From Deltaproteobacteria bacterium (GTDB lineage: Bacteria > Desulfobacterota > Desulfuromonadia > Geobacterales > JAJYBI01): 64,000 bases of DNA. The notes under the pieces were generated by a model. The model worked only from the letters and a program-made list of their open reading frames with translations. It was not told the DNA's origin and made no database searches. Below are positions 23,844-33,721 of the stretch, piece by piece (the stretch's first letter is position 1; every line of letters begins with the position of its first letter). The position numbers and the translations under genes are program-made. The stretch lies in contig JAJYBI010000006.1 in assembly GCA_021779095.1 (NCBI GenBank), positions 62,001 through 126,000 on the forward strand, given 5' to 3'.

Positions 23844-24989
23844 ATGACCCCGTTATTCAACGATGATTTTCAGGAACTCCCCCTTAAACGCGCCCTGGCT
23901 CAGGTTATGGCTAAACGGGAGGCCGGTGCCAAGGTGGTCGGGGCGTACTGCTCCTATGCACCGGTTGAGGTCGTCTGGGCCATGGGCGGTGTTCCGGCAG
24001 TCCTGTGCGCCTTCTCCAATGCACCGATTGCCAAGGCCGAGGAGACCCTGCCGGTCAACCTCTGCCCACTGATCAAGTCCAGCTTCGGCTTTATCGAACT
24101 GAAAACCTGCCCGTTCTTCGAACTGACCGATGCCGTTGTCGGCGAGACAACCTGCGACGGCAAGAAGAAGATGTTCGAACTGATTCAGGAACACCGGCCG
24201 CTGTATGTCATGGACCTCCCCCAGTGCCCGACCAATGAGGGGGCGGTTGCCTACTGGCGGCACTCCGTCAACGGCTTCAAGAAATTCCTTGAAGGCACCT
24301 TTGCCACCACCATCAGCGATGCCGCCCTGGAAGAGAGCATCAGGGAGTGCAACCGCAAAAACCGCCTGGTTGAGCAGATCTTCGCCTTCGGTGCCTGCGC
24401 GCCCGCGGTCATCACCTGGCAGGAGCTGTACGCTGTCGCCACCTATGCCATGTCCGCCCACGGCCCGGAGGCGATCGCACAACTGGAAGAGATCATTGCC
24501 ACCCTGACGGCACGCCGGGAGCAGAAGCTGTACACCTCGCCAGAGGGAACCAAACGGGTGCTGATCACCGGCTGCCCGGTGGGCGGAGATGTGCTCAAGG
24601 TTCTGAAGCTTGTGGATGAAGAGGGAGCGGCAATAGTCGGTCTGGACTCCTGCACCGGTCTCAAGCCGTATGCCAATGTCACCGAGGAGGGGACCGGCGA
24701 TCCGCTGCTTGCCATTGCCAAACGGTATCTGCAGATCCCCTGCGCCTGCATGACCCCCAACACGGGCCGCTTTGACGTACTGAAACAGCAGGTTGAATCT
24801 CTCAAACCGGATCTGGTCATCGATCTCGTGCTGCAGTCCTGCCACACCTACAATGTCGAGGCGGTCAAGGTCGAGTCCTACGTGCGGGAGGATCTTGGCA
24901 CCAACTATCTGAAGGTTGTCACCGACTTTTCCCAGCAGGATCTGGGGCAGCTCAAAACGAGAATTGCCGCAGCACTCGAAATGAGCTGA
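23844..24989 (+). CDS. 2-hydroxyacyl-CoA dehydratase-like iron-sulfur protein (DCCP/YjiM type)
   Basis: A 381-residue member of the HgdB/BcrC/double-cubane superfamily. Conserved motifs are YCSYAPVEVVWAMGG (Cys36), TTCDGKKKMFE (Cys104) and QSCHTYNVEA (Cys333). Extra cysteines at 74, 89, 128, 244, 270, 300 and 302 could serve a larger cluster. It stands alone with its activator: no second dehydratase subunit, CoA-transferase or benzoyl-CoA reductase genes are nearby. That matches E. coli yjiM-yjiL and the double-cubane-cluster proteins, which reduce small molecules using an [Fe8S9] cluster. The substrate here is unknown. GGAG precedes the ATG, 8 nt after the activator gene. Confidence 0.85.
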   Translation: MTPLFNDDFQELPLKRALAQVMAKREAGAKVVGAYCSYAPVEVVWAMGGVPAVLCAFSNAPIAKAEETLPVNLCPLIKSSFGFIELKTCPFFELTDAVVGETTCDGKKKMFELIQEHRPLYVMDLPQCPTNEGAVAYWRHSVNGFKKFLEGTFATTISDAALEESIRECNRKNRLVEQIFAFGACAPAVITWQELYAVATYAMSAHGPEAIAQLEEIIATLTARREQKLYTSPEGTKRVLITGCPVGGDVLKVLKLVDEEGAAIVGLDSCTGLKPYANVTEEGTGDPLLAIAKRYLQIPCACMTPNTGRFDVLKQQVESLKPDLVIDLVLQSCHTYNVEAVKVESYVREDLGTNYLKVVTDFSQQDLGQLKTRIAAALEMS

Positions 24990-25017
24990 ATACAGAAACT
25001 GTACTGAGGGATGAAGG

Positions 25018-25053
25018 AATGCAAAAGGCGGCCAATCGGCCGCCTTTTGCATT
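25018..25053 (+). terminator. Strong terminator of dehydratase module
   Basis: A perfect 16-bp stem, AATGCAAAAGGCGGCC / GGCCGCCTTTTGCATT, with loop AATC, 28 bp after the stop codon. Confidence 0.9.
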
Positions 25054-25103
25054 AAGTAGAAATTTATGTAATGTGTAGACGCGACCCCTATTGGTTACGT
25101 GGG

Positions 25104-25175
25104 AGTGGCGGGGTCTGCGAAGAGTGCCTGCATGAAGATTTTGATTCATGCGTGTGCCCGGAACCTGAAAACTGA
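25104..25175 (+). pseudogene. Truncated copy of cysteine-rich mini-protein gene
   Basis: The last 23 codons of the 22684 gene reappear here (GSGGVCEECLHEDFDSCVC, ending PEPEN and a stop). No in-frame start codon exists, because a TAG occurs just upstream. Of five base differences, four are silent, so the copy was under protein-level selection until recently, or still is. Confidence 0.75.
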
Positions 25176-25282
25176 TCACGTCTCCACCCGTCCCGGTTAG
25201 CCAAGGGGAACGTATACTTCAAGAGCTGGCCGCAGAGGTTTGCTATGACTGTCTTGTGATTTGAGTAAACTGTTCCCGGAAT
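25104..25282 (+). repeat. Direct repeat copy 2 flanking dehydratase module
   Basis: The downstream partner of 22771-22954, in direct orientation, about 2.3 kb apart. It ends with GTAAACTGTTCCCGGAAT. Confidence 0.85.
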
Positions 25283-25315
25283 TAAACATAGGTTCCCCTT
25301 TAATGCAGAAACAGC

Positions 25316-25340
25316 AAAGGCGGCCAATCGGCCGCCTCTT
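25316..25340. repeat. Hairpin repeat GGCGGCC-N4-GGCCGCC
   Basis: AAAGGCGGCCAATCGGCCGC and onward, the same stem and loop as the terminator at 25018. It is followed by ATTAAGTATGGTGTCCCCGG, close to the sequence after the hairpin at 22545. It lies in a gene-free stretch before the AT-rich membrane gene. Confidence 0.7.
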
Positions 25341-25433
25341 GAATTAAGTATGGTGTCCCCGGATCTCCCCATCTGTACTGTACCTTCTAATGGTTGTTAT
25401 GGTGCGCGATTAATGGTGCGAACTGTCTGATGA

Positions 25434-25781
25434 CTAATGTCTTGGTAAACTGTAGATTCCCATAAACCATCCACCTACAAATGAAATAATAAAATTGGTA
25501 TAAATATATAGATTTGCGAGTATTTTTTTATACGTATTACTTTCATTTTTAACATATTCTTTTAAGGCCCAGTTTTTATAGCTTTTATAATCTATATCGT
25601 CTGGAAGATTTGCTTTTACAACAGCAGCAATAAATGCGCAGACTAAGGCTATGGTAATAACAAAATAATTTAGGATATTACATATAATTGCATAACTTCC
25701 AACTTTAGCGTGATTATAAGCATACGTATTAATACATGCAGATAAAGTCAAGCTTATAACAAATAGAACTAAGTGCACCAT
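25434..25781 (-). CDS. AT-rich membrane protein, probably acquired
   Basis: A 115-residue protein with an N-terminal hydrophobic segment (VHLVLFVISLTLSACI, which could also be a lipoprotein signal), a second segment (LNYFVITIALVCAFIAAVV), a polar Lys/Tyr-rich stretch (DDIDYKSYKNWALKEYVKNE) and a third segment (YIYTNFIISFVGGWFMG). Its codons are rich in A and T, unlike every neighbour, which points to horizontal transfer. The ribosome site (GAGGG) is somewhat far. No family was recognised. Confidence 0.65.
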   Translation of the reverse strand: MVHLVLFVISLTLSACINTYAYNHAKVGSYAIICNILNYFVITIALVCAFIAAVVKANLPDDIDYKSYKNWALKEYVKNESNTYKKILANLYIYTNFIISFVGGWFMGIYSLPRH

Positions 25782-25849
25782 AACAATTTTACCCTCAAAT
25801 GATAAATATTATTTTTACACAATATTTAGAGAGTTCCGGGGACAGTTTA

Positions 25850-26194
25850 CTAAATTCCATCCTTCGCAACTTCAATCAACGGCTTGATCTCCGGAAGTCG
25901 CTCCTGAACCACTTTCCAGACCGTCATGAGATCAACCCCCATGTAGTCATGAATGAGCACATCACGCATCCCGGCCATCCTGCTCCAGGGAATATCGGCA
26001 TGCCTGTGGCGGAATGATGCCGGAATATGCTTGGTCGCTTCACCGAGCACTTCGAGGCTTCTGATTACCGCGTTGACGGTCTTCTTGTCTGCGGCAAAGA
26101 CATCGAATGACATGCCGTTGGTGAACTCCTCAATCTCCACAATGGCATTCACAATGTCGGCAAGGTAATCGGCGATCTCCCGGCCTTTAGACAT
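25850..26194 (-). CDS. hepT: HepT-like toxin (DUF86)
   Basis: A 114-residue HEPN-domain protein with the RNase motif R-x4-H-x-Y (RDVLIHDYMG), preceded by RSLEVLGEATKHIP. It is the toxin of HepT/MntA modules. Its start overlaps the end of the nucleotidyltransferase gene by 8 bp. In studied pairs MntA adds AMP groups to the HepT tyrosine to silence it, and Tyr in the HDY motif is present here. Confidence 0.9.
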   Translation of the reverse strand: MSKGREIADYLADIVNAIVEIEEFTNGMSFDVFAADKKTVNAVIRSLEVLGEATKHIPASFRHRHADIPWSRMAGMRDVLIHDYMGVDLMTVWKVVQERLPEIKPLIEVAKDGI

Positions 26195-26477
26195 ACTCGA
26201 CCTCTGCGAGGATACGTCTGCCGATGGCCGGTTTCAGAGCTTTCTCCATGACCAGGTCAACCTTGTGGTGCAGCCTTGCTTCAAGAAACTCCTTCAGGTC
26301 AAGGAAATCGAACAGGTCGATATCGCGGCTGAAAGAGACGAGGATATCGATGTCGCTTCTCTTTCGCTGCTGACCACGTACATAGGAGCCGAAAAGGCCG
26401 AGTTGCCGAACGCCATAACGGGATTCGATCTCCGGCTTGCTGCTCCTGATAATGTCTATGACTTCCTGTTTTCCCAT
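26187..26477 (-). CDS. mntA: MntA-type nucleotidyltransferase antitoxin
   Basis: A 96-residue minimal nucleotidyltransferase with LGLFGSYVRGQQRKRSDIDI (GSx10DxD, the metal-binding aspartates) and a third acidic residue in VDLVM. It is upstream of hepT and overlaps it, as expected for the antitoxin of this module. Confidence 0.9.
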   Translation of the reverse strand: MGKQEVIDIIRSSKPEIESRYGVRQLGLFGSYVRGQQRKRSDIDILVSFSRDIDLFDFLDLKEFLEARLHHKVDLVMEKALKPAIGRRILAEVEYV

Positions 26478-26498
26478 ACAAGACTCTTAACATAAATG

Positions 26499-26525
26499 AA
26501 AAGGCGCCGCAACGGACGCCCTTTC
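26499..26525 (-). terminator. Terminator after dapL
   Basis: On the minus strand AAAGGGCGTCCG-TTG-CGGCGCCTTTT, an imperfect stem with a T-run, just past the dapL stop codon. Confidence 0.75.
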
Positions 26526-26532
26526 AAACAGC

Positions 26533-27831
<1,299 letters not shown>

Positions 27832-27952
27832 TTAACGACAGAGGACACAGAGGAGAGGCAAAACCTCAATGGGACGCAGATGAACGCGGAAAATACGGAT
27901 AAAGACTGGAAACCGGTTTATCTCAGGATTTATTGGTAAACGCGGGATTTTT

Positions 27953-28040
27953 CGTCCTGGCAAGGCTGTCGAGGGTGAGGGCGGAGGCGTAGCAGCGCTA
28001 CGCCGCACAACCGATCCCGAAGACTTACGCCGCCAGGACG
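27953..28040. repeat. Nested inverted-repeat element
   Basis: Outer 9-bp arms CGTCCTGGC (27953-27961) and GCCAGGACG (28032-28040) enclose an inner palindrome GGCGTAGC-AGC-GCTACGCC (27986-28004). The 88-bp unit sits between dapB and dapL. It looks like a REP/BIME-type intergenic element; its function is not known. Confidence 0.6.
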
Positions 28041-28052
28041 GAAAAGAACCGT

Positions 28053-28856
28053 TTACCTCAGCCCCAACACATCCTGCATGTCGTAGATCCCCGGCTTCTG
28101 CCCCACCACCCACTTCGCCGCGCGGACGGCGCCGCGGGAGAACATGTCGCGGCTCATGGCCCGGTGGGACAGCTCGATCCGCTCCCCCATCCCGATGAAG
28201 TAGACCGTGTGCTCGCCGACGATGTCGCCGCCCCGCACGGTCTGCATGCCGATCTCCTCCCTGGTCCGCTCGCCGCAGATCCCCTCGCGGTGATAGTTGG
28301 CCACCTGGTTGTAGTCGCGCCCCAGCGCCTCGGCCACCACCTCGCCCATCCGGACCGCGGTGCCGCTAGGGGAATCCTTCTTCTTGTTGTGGTGCAGCTC
28401 CACGATCTCCACGTCGAAGTCATCCCCCAGGGTCCTGGCGATATCCTTGAGTATCTTGAAGCAGACGTTCACCCCGACGCTCATGTTCGGGGCGATGATC
28501 ACCGGGATATCCCGCGCCAGCTCGGCGGCCAGCGCCCGGTCCTCGGGGGTGAAGCCGGTGGAGCCGATGACGATGGACCTCTTCTTCAGGGCGCAGACCT
28601 CCAGGTTCTTCAAGCTGACCTTGGGGGCGGTGAAGTCAATGAGCACGTCGCACCCCTCCACCACCGCGTTCAGGTCGTCGGAGATCTTCACGCCGACGGT
28701 GCCGAGACCGGCGGTCATCCCCGCGTCGGTCCCCACGAGGGGATGGCCGGGACGCTCCAGGGCGCCGGACAGCTCGACCCCTTCCGCCTCGGATATGGCA
28801 TGGATGATCCGGCCGCCCATCCGGCCCGCTGCTCCACTGACTGCGACTTTAATCAT
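28053..28856 (-). CDS. dapB: 4-hydroxy-tetrahydrodipicolinate reductase
   Basis: The second step of the lysine branch: NAD(P)H-dependent reduction to tetrahydrodipicolinate. The 267-residue protein has a Rossmann start (KVAVSGAAGRMGGRII), LIDFTAPK, STGFTPEDR, APNMSVGVN, and the catalytic block VEIVELHHNKKKDSPSGTA (His-His and Lys). GAGGAT precedes the ATG. Same strand as dapA and dapL. Confidence 0.97.
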   Translation of the reverse strand: MIKVAVSGAAGRMGGRIIHAISEAEGVELSGALERPGHPLVGTDAGMTAGLGTVGVKISDDLNAVVEGCDVLIDFTAPKVSLKNLEVCALKKRSIVIGSTGFTPEDRALAAELARDIPVIIAPNMSVGVNVCFKILKDIARTLGDDFDVEIVELHHNKKKDSPSGTAVRMGEVVAEALGRDYNQVANYHREGICGERTREEIGMQTVRGGDIVGEHTVYFIGMGERIELSHRAMSRDMFSRGAVRAAKWVVGQKPGIYDMQDVLGLR

Positions 28857-28863
28857 TTGAAAT

Positions 28864-29034
28864 CCTCACATTTTTGCCACAGAGACACGGAGACCCAGAG
28901 AAAACCGGAAGAAAGGCAAAACATATCAGGGGAATGAATGGCTAAATCTTTTAGGGTTAAACCCATAGCCTTTTCAATTCACACTTGGTTATTTTTTGCC
29001 GTTCTCCGCGTCTCTGTGACTCTGTGGCAGATAT
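28864..29034. repeat. Intergenic inverted repeat, CACAGAGACAC family
   Basis: GCCACAGAGACACGGAG near 28868 faces CTCCGCGTCTCTGTGACTCT then GTGGCAG near 29030, so the dapA-dapB spacer could fold into a long stem. Related copies occur at 27836, 46992-47045 and 47826-47847. Confidence 0.6.
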
Positions 29035-29038
29035 TGAA

Positions 29039-29911
29039 TTAGATCAGCTTGTATTCCTTCATGATGGCAACGAGCTTTGCCTTGTTCGCCTCACCCATCG
29101 GGCAGAGCGGCAGCCGCACCTCGTCGGACGCCTTCCCCATGAGGCCGACGGCGGTCTTCACCGGGATGGGATTGCTCTCGATGAACATGGCGTTGGAGAT
29201 CTTCAGGGTCTCCAGGTGGATCTTGCGCGCCGTGGCCAGATCGCCGGCGAAGAAGGCGTCGGTCAGGTCCGCCACCGCCTTCGGCATGATGTTGGCGAGC
29301 ACCGAGATGACCCCCTTGGCGCCGCAGGCCATCATCGGGAAGGTGATGAAGTCGTCGCCGGAGAGGACGTCGATCTTCTCGCCGCACAGGGCCATGATCT
29401 CGGACGCCTGCTGCAGCGAGCCGGTCGCCTCCTTGATCGCCACGATGTTTTTGTGGGGGGCGAGCCGCGCGACGGTATCGGGGAGCATGTTCACCCCGGT
29501 GCGTCCCGGCACGTTGTACAGGATCTGGGGGAGCGCCACGGCGTCGGCAATGGCGGTGTAGTGACGCACCAGCCCTTCCTGGGTCGGCTTGTTGTAGTAA
29601 GGGGTGACGAGCAGCACGCCGTCGGCGCCGGCGTCCTTCGCCTGCTGCGACAGCTCGATCGCCTCGCTCGTGGAGTTGGAGCCGGTGCCGGCAATGACCG
29701 GAACCCGCTTCTTCACCTGGTCGATGACGATCTTCACGACGTTCATATGCTCGTCGTAGTCGAGGGTGGACGCCTCGCCGGTGGTGCCGCACGGCACGAT
29801 GGCATCGGTGCCGTTCTCGATCTGGAACTCCACCAGCTCCCGCAGTTTCGTTTCGTCCACCGCGCCGTTGGCAAACGGCGTCACGATGGCTACGATGCTT
29901 CCCTTGAACAT
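29039..29911 (-). CDS. dapA: 4-hydroxy-tetrahydrodipicolinate synthase
   Basis: Condenses pyruvate with aspartate semialdehyde at the entry of lysine synthesis. The 290-residue TIM barrel has GTTGEASTLDYDEH, AGTGSNST, VTPYYNKPTQEGL, LYNVPGRTG (Tyr) and AIKEATGS (Schiff-base Lys). The start at 29911 follows GGGGAGG. The 169 bp upstream hold no gene. Confidence 0.97.
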   Translation of the reverse strand: MFKGSIVAIVTPFANGAVDETKLRELVEFQIENGTDAIVPCGTTGEASTLDYDEHMNVVKIVIDQVKKRVPVIAGTGSNSTSEAIELSQQAKDAGADGVLLVTPYYNKPTQEGLVRHYTAIADAVALPQILYNVPGRTGVNMLPDTVARLAPHKNIVAIKEATGSLQQASEIMALCGEKIDVLSGDDFITFPMMACGAKGVISVLANIMPKAVADLTDAFFAGDLATARKIHLETLKISNAMFIESNPIPVKTAVGLMGKASDEVRLPLCPMGEANKAKLVAIMKEYKLI

Positions 29912-30080
29912 GCTGTACCTCCCCTTATGAAACGGTGGTGTCGGTATGAATCTGTATGCAGTGGCCGCCCTGGCGACCATCGGAACGCGTGAAGCGTATA
30001 CCGTAAAAGTGGGTATACCTAACACGGAACGGTGCGAAATGTCAAAGATTTCCTTGGGAATCCCCCGGCTCGGGCCTTCC

Positions 30081-30824
30081 CTATCGGGCGGGCCGACTGG
30101 CCGCCACCTCGTTGGAAAGCGCCCCCTCCAGCGCCTCCCCCTCGGTCGTCGCCACCCCCCGGACGCTGTACAGGTAGATCACCCCCGGCTCCGCGCTCCG
30201 GTCTTCGAAACGGGTGCCGGTGATCGGTGTCCCGTTCAGGATGACAAGGGAGTTGATGTCGTTTTTCTTGCGCCGGTACAGGTCGTATCCCGTCGGTTTC
30301 GCGCCGATGGCCGGCGCCTCCCACGAAAGATCGACACCGTCGGGTACCGGCGTCGCCTTGAGCACCGGGGCGGCGGGGGCAGGCAGGAGGGTGCGGCGCG
30401 CCGGGTTGGAGCGGGCGCTCTCCGTACCGTCGTTCTTGAAGGCGATCACCCGGTACTGGTAGGTGTCCCCCGGCACAAGTCCCGTGTCGGTCACCACGAA
30501 CAGGTTGTCGAAGCGCCGCGTCTCTTTCAGGTAGTCCAGGTTCACGGTCCGGACCGTGCGGTAGGCGTCGGCGCATTCCTCGCAGTCCTCGTTCGGCGGC
30601 AGCACCTGGCGGCGCAGGAGCTTGAAGCCGGCGAGCCCCTGCAGCGGCCTGCCGGACAGGTCCTTCGCCGGCGCCCCCCACGACAGGTAGAACCGGTCCG
30701 ACTTCTGGACCACCCGCAGGTTATCCACGGCCACGGGGATTGAAGCGTCCGGCGCCACCAGCGGCCCCATCCGCCCGCACCCGGCGAGGAGAAGGATTGT
30801 TGCGCAATAGATCAGTCTTTTCAT
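30081..30824 (-). CDS. Lipoprotein with fibronectin-type-III-like domains
   Basis: A 247-residue lipoprotein (LLLAGC lipobox, Cys16) whose first mature residues, CGRMGPLVAP, resemble the LptM/YifL N-terminus that assists outer-membrane LPS transporter assembly. Unlike the very short LptM, it continues with two FN3-like modules (about 30-145 and 148-240; FYLSWGAP, YQYRVIAFKNDG, VDLSWEAP, YLYSVRGV). It lies between argH and dapA on the same strand. A cell-envelope role is likely; the LptM link is inference. Confidence 0.8.
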   Translation of the reverse strand: MKRLIYCATILLLAGCGRMGPLVAPDASIPVAVDNLRVVQKSDRFYLSWGAPAKDLSGRPLQGLAGFKLLRRQVLPPNEDCEECADAYRTVRTVNLDYLKETRRFDNLFVVTDTGLVPGDTYQYRVIAFKNDGTESARSNPARRTLLPAPAAPVLKATPVPDGVDLSWEAPAIGAKPTGYDLYRRKKNDINSLVILNGTPITGTRFEDRSAEPGVIYLYSVRGVATTEGEALEGALSNEVAASRPAR

Positions 30825-30841
30825 ACCGTCTTCCCCTGAAT

Positions 30842-30925
30842 CACCCTCACCCGGCCTCTGGCCACCCTCTCCCCGTGGGAGAGGGTATCGAAACCCCTCC
30901 CCCTCAGGGAGAGGGCAGGTGGTGA
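30842..30925. repeat. Intergenic repeat CCCTCACCCGGCCTCTGGCC, copy 1
   Basis: A block with two purine/pyrimidine hairpins (CCCTCTCCCC..GGGAGAGGG) between argH and the lipoprotein gene. It is nearly identical over its first 26 bp to 36631-36674, and an inverted relative is at 56104-56155. Confidence 0.75.
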
Positions 30926-30932
30926 GGGAAAC

Positions 30933-32309
30933 CTATCTTCCGCTCTTTGCCCTCTCGATCTCTTCTTTCACCCTCTCCAGCGCCGTCCCCCCCGTGGCGG
31001 CCCGCGCGTTCACGCTCGCCTCCAGGGTGATGCAGTCGTAGATGTCCTCGCCGATCCTATCGGAGAACACCTGCCACTCCTGGAGGGTCAGCTCCGGCAG
31101 GTCCCGCCCCTGGGCGATGCAGTAGGCGACGGACTTCCCCACCACCTCGTGGGCGTCGCGGAACGCCATCCCTTTGCGCACCAGATAGTCGGCCACGTCG
31201 GTGGCGGTGGAGAACCCCTTGGCCGCGGCGGCGCGCATGGTGTCGCCGTTCACCCGCATCTCGCGGATCATCTCCGCGAAGATCTTCAAGCTCCCCTTTA
31301 CCGTGTCGATGGTGTCGAAGAGAGGCTCCTTGTCCTCCTGCATGTCCTTGTTGTAGGCCAAGGGGAGCGACTTCATGACCGTTAAAAGCGCCATCAGGTT
31401 GCCGTAGACCCGGCCGGTCTTCCCCCGCACCAGTTCCGGCACGTCCGGGTTCTTCTTCTGGGGCATGATGGAGGAGCCGGTGCAGAAGCCGTCGGACAGG
31501 TCGATGAACCTGAACTCGCTCGTGGACCAGAGGATCAGCTCCTCGGAAAAACGGGAGAGGTGCATCATCAGGATGGAGGAGGCGGACATGAACTCCAGGG
31601 CGAAGTCCCGGTCGGAGACGGAATCCAGGGAGTTACGGGTCACCTGAGGGAACTCCAGGAGCTCCGCCACGTGCTCGCGGTCGATGGGGAAGGTGGTGCC
31701 GGCCAGTGCCCCCGCCCCCAGCGGCAGCACGTTCACCCTTTTTAGGCAGTCCTCCAGCCTGCCGGCGTCGCGCCGGAACATCTCCACATAGGCGAGCATG
31801 TGGTGGGCGAAGAGGATCGGCTGGGCGGTCTGCAGGTGTGTGTACCCGGGCATGATGACCCCCAGGTTCTCCTCCGCCTGAAACAGGAGCGCATCGACGA
31901 GCATCTCGATGTAGGCGGCGATCTCCACGATCTCGTCCCGGAGATAGAGCCGGATATCCAGCGCCACCTGGTCGTTGCGGGAGCGGCCGGTATGGAGCCT
32001 TTTGCCCGCCTCGCCGATCTTGGCGGAGAGGCGCGACTCGATGTTCATGTGGATGTCTTCCAGGGCGACGGAAAAGTCGAAGTGCCCCGACTCGATCTGA
32101 CGCAGGATCTCCTGCAGGCCGTGGATGATCTCTTCCACGTCCTCCATCGGAATGATCCCCTGCTTCCCCAGCATCCGGGCATGGGCGATGGAGCCGCGGA
32201 TATCCTGGTGGTACAGCCGCTTGTCGAAGTCGATGGAGGCGGTGAACTCCTCCACGAATTTGTCGGTGGGCTGGGTGAACCGCCCGCCCCAGAGCTTGTC
32301 CTTGGTCAT
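30933..32309 (-). CDS. argH: Argininosuccinate lyase
   Basis: The last step of arginine synthesis, splitting argininosuccinate into arginine and fumarate. The 458-residue protein has the N-terminal [45 protein letters not shown] and the fumarase/lyase signature [11 protein letters not shown] with its catalytic Ser. It is downstream of argG with a 100-bp gap. Confidence 0.97.
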   Translation of the reverse strand: MTKDKLWGGRFTQPTDKFVEEFTASIDFDKRLYHQDIRGSIAHARMLGKQGIIPMEDVEEIIHGLQEILRQIESGHFDFSVALEDIHMNIESRLSAKIGEAGKRLHTGRSRNDQVALDIRLYLRDEIVEIAAYIEMLVDALLFQAEENLGVIMPGYTHLQTAQPILFAHHMLAYVEMFRRDAGRLEDCLKRVNVLPLGAGALAGTTFPIDREHVAELLEFPQVTRNSLDSVSDRDFALEFMSASSILMMHLSRFSEELILWSTSEFRFIDLSDGFCTGSSIMPQKKNPDVPELVRGKTGRVYGNLMALLTVMKSLPLAYNKDMQEDKEPLFDTIDTVKGSLKIFAEMIREMRVNGDTMRAAAAKGFSTATDVADYLVRKGMAFRDAHEVVGKSVAYCIAQGRDLPELTLQEWQVFSDRIGEDIYDCITLEASVNARAATGGTALERVKEEIERAKSGR

Positions 32310-32409
32310 CGGTGCTGTTCCTTCCGCGCCCGGCGGCGCCGGGCAGAAATGGCGATAGGGGCACGTCGCGTACCCCTATCGGTGATGCCTGCAGCATGTC
32401 GGTACGACA

Positions 32410-33627
32410 CTACTTCCGGTCGGCCTGCATGAGCGCCTGGATCCGCATCCGGAGCGAGTTTATCTTGATGAACCCTTCGGCGTCCGCCTGGTTGTACACC
32501 TGGTCCTTCTCGAAGGTGGCGAAGTCCAGGTTGAAGAGCGAATCGGTCTCCGACTTGCGGCCGACGGTGCGGCAGTGCCCCTTGTACAGCTTCAGTCGGG
32601 CGACGCCGTTCACGGTCTTCTGGGAGTCGTCGATGAGGGTCTGCATCATCTGGCGCTCCGGGGAGAACCAGTAGCCGGCGTAGACCTGCCAGGCATACTG
32701 CGGGATGAGGGAGTCGCGGATACGCATCACCTCGCGGTCCATGGTGATCTGCTCCACCGCCATGTGGGCCTCGCGCAGGATGGTGCCGCCGGGAGTCTCG
32801 TACACGCCGCGGGACTTCATCCCCACGGAGCGGTTCTCCAGGAGGTCGACCCGGCCGATGCCGTGCTGGCCGCCGATGTAGTTCAGGTGCGCCAGGAGCT
32901 GGGCCGGGGACATCTTTTCCCCGTCAACCGCCACGGCGTTCCCCTTCTCGAACTCGATCTCGATGTACTGGGGCTTGTTGGGTGCCTTTTCCGGCCTGAC
33001 GGTGAGGACGTACATCTCCTCCGGCGCCTCGGCCCAGGTGTCCTCCAGGATCCCCCCTTCGAAGGAGATGTGCAAAAGGTTCCGGTCGCTCGACCAGGGA
33101 CGCTTCTTGGTGACGGGAATCGGAATCCCGTTCTTCTTGGCGTAGTTGATGAGCGCCTGGCGGCTGTTGAGCTTCCACTCGCGCCACGGGGCGACGACCG
33201 TGATGGTCGGGTCGAAGTGGTAGTACCCCAGCTCGAACCGCACCTGGTCGTTCCCCTTGCCGGTAGCGCCGTGGGAGACGGCGTCCGCACCCTCGATCCT
33301 GGCGATCTCCATCTGACGCTTGGCGATGAGCGGCCGGGCGATGGAGGTGCCCAGGAGGTACTGCCCCTCGTAGATGGCGTTGGCGCGGAACATGGGGAAC
33401 ACGAAGTCCTTCACGAACTCCTCGCGCAGGTCGTCGATGTAGACCTTGTCGGCGCCGGTGGCAAACGCCTTGTCCCGCACCGGCGCCAGTTCGTCCCCCT
33501 GTCCCAGGTCGGCGGAGAAGGTAATCACCTCGCAGCCGTACTCGTTCTTCAGCCACTTGAGGATGATAGAGGTGTCCAGCCCGCCGGAGTAGGCGAGTAC
33601 GATCTTTTTCACTTCTTTCTTGGCCAT
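32410..33627 (-). CDS. argG: Argininosuccinate synthase
   Basis: Joins citrulline and aspartate using ATP. The 405-residue protein starts [20 protein letters not shown] (the PP-loop SGGLDTS), followed by [12 protein letters not shown]-like [17 protein letters not shown] and [12 protein letters not shown] chose the ATG at 33627 because the family starts here; an upstream open stretch back to 33825 is not conserved. The spacer upstream is AT-richer and holds remnants of a toxin gene. Confidence 0.97.
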   Translation of the reverse strand: MAKKEVKKIVLAYSGGLDTSIILKWLKNEYGCEVITFSADLGQGDELAPVRDKAFATGADKVYIDDLREEFVKDFVFPMFRANAIYEGQYLLGTSIARPLIAKRQMEIARIEGADAVSHGATGKGNDQVRFELGYYHFDPTITVVAPWREWKLNSRQALINYAKKNGIPIPVTKKRPWSSDRNLLHISFEGGILEDTWAEAPEEMYVLTVRPEKAPNKPQYIEIEFEKGNAVAVDGEKMSPAQLLAHLNYIGGQHGIGRVDLLENRSVGMKSRGVYETPGGTILREAHMAVEQITMDREVMRIRDSLIPQYAWQVYAGYWFSPERQMMQTLIDDSQKTVNGVARLKLYKGHCRTVGRKSETDSLFNLDFATFEKDQVYNQADAEGFIKINSLRMRIQALMQADRK

Positions 33628-33721
33628 GTGGTTAATTCTCCTTATGTCTGTGTATTCAAATTTCACGGTAGACATCGACAACTTCATGCTGCTTCGTGCA
33701 TAACAATTCAGATGTGCATAA

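Noticed and set aside
25434-26477. CRISPR or phage remnant suspected from low GC
   Set aside because: No spaced direct repeats, integrase or structural gene; the content is a membrane gene and a HepT/MntA pair.
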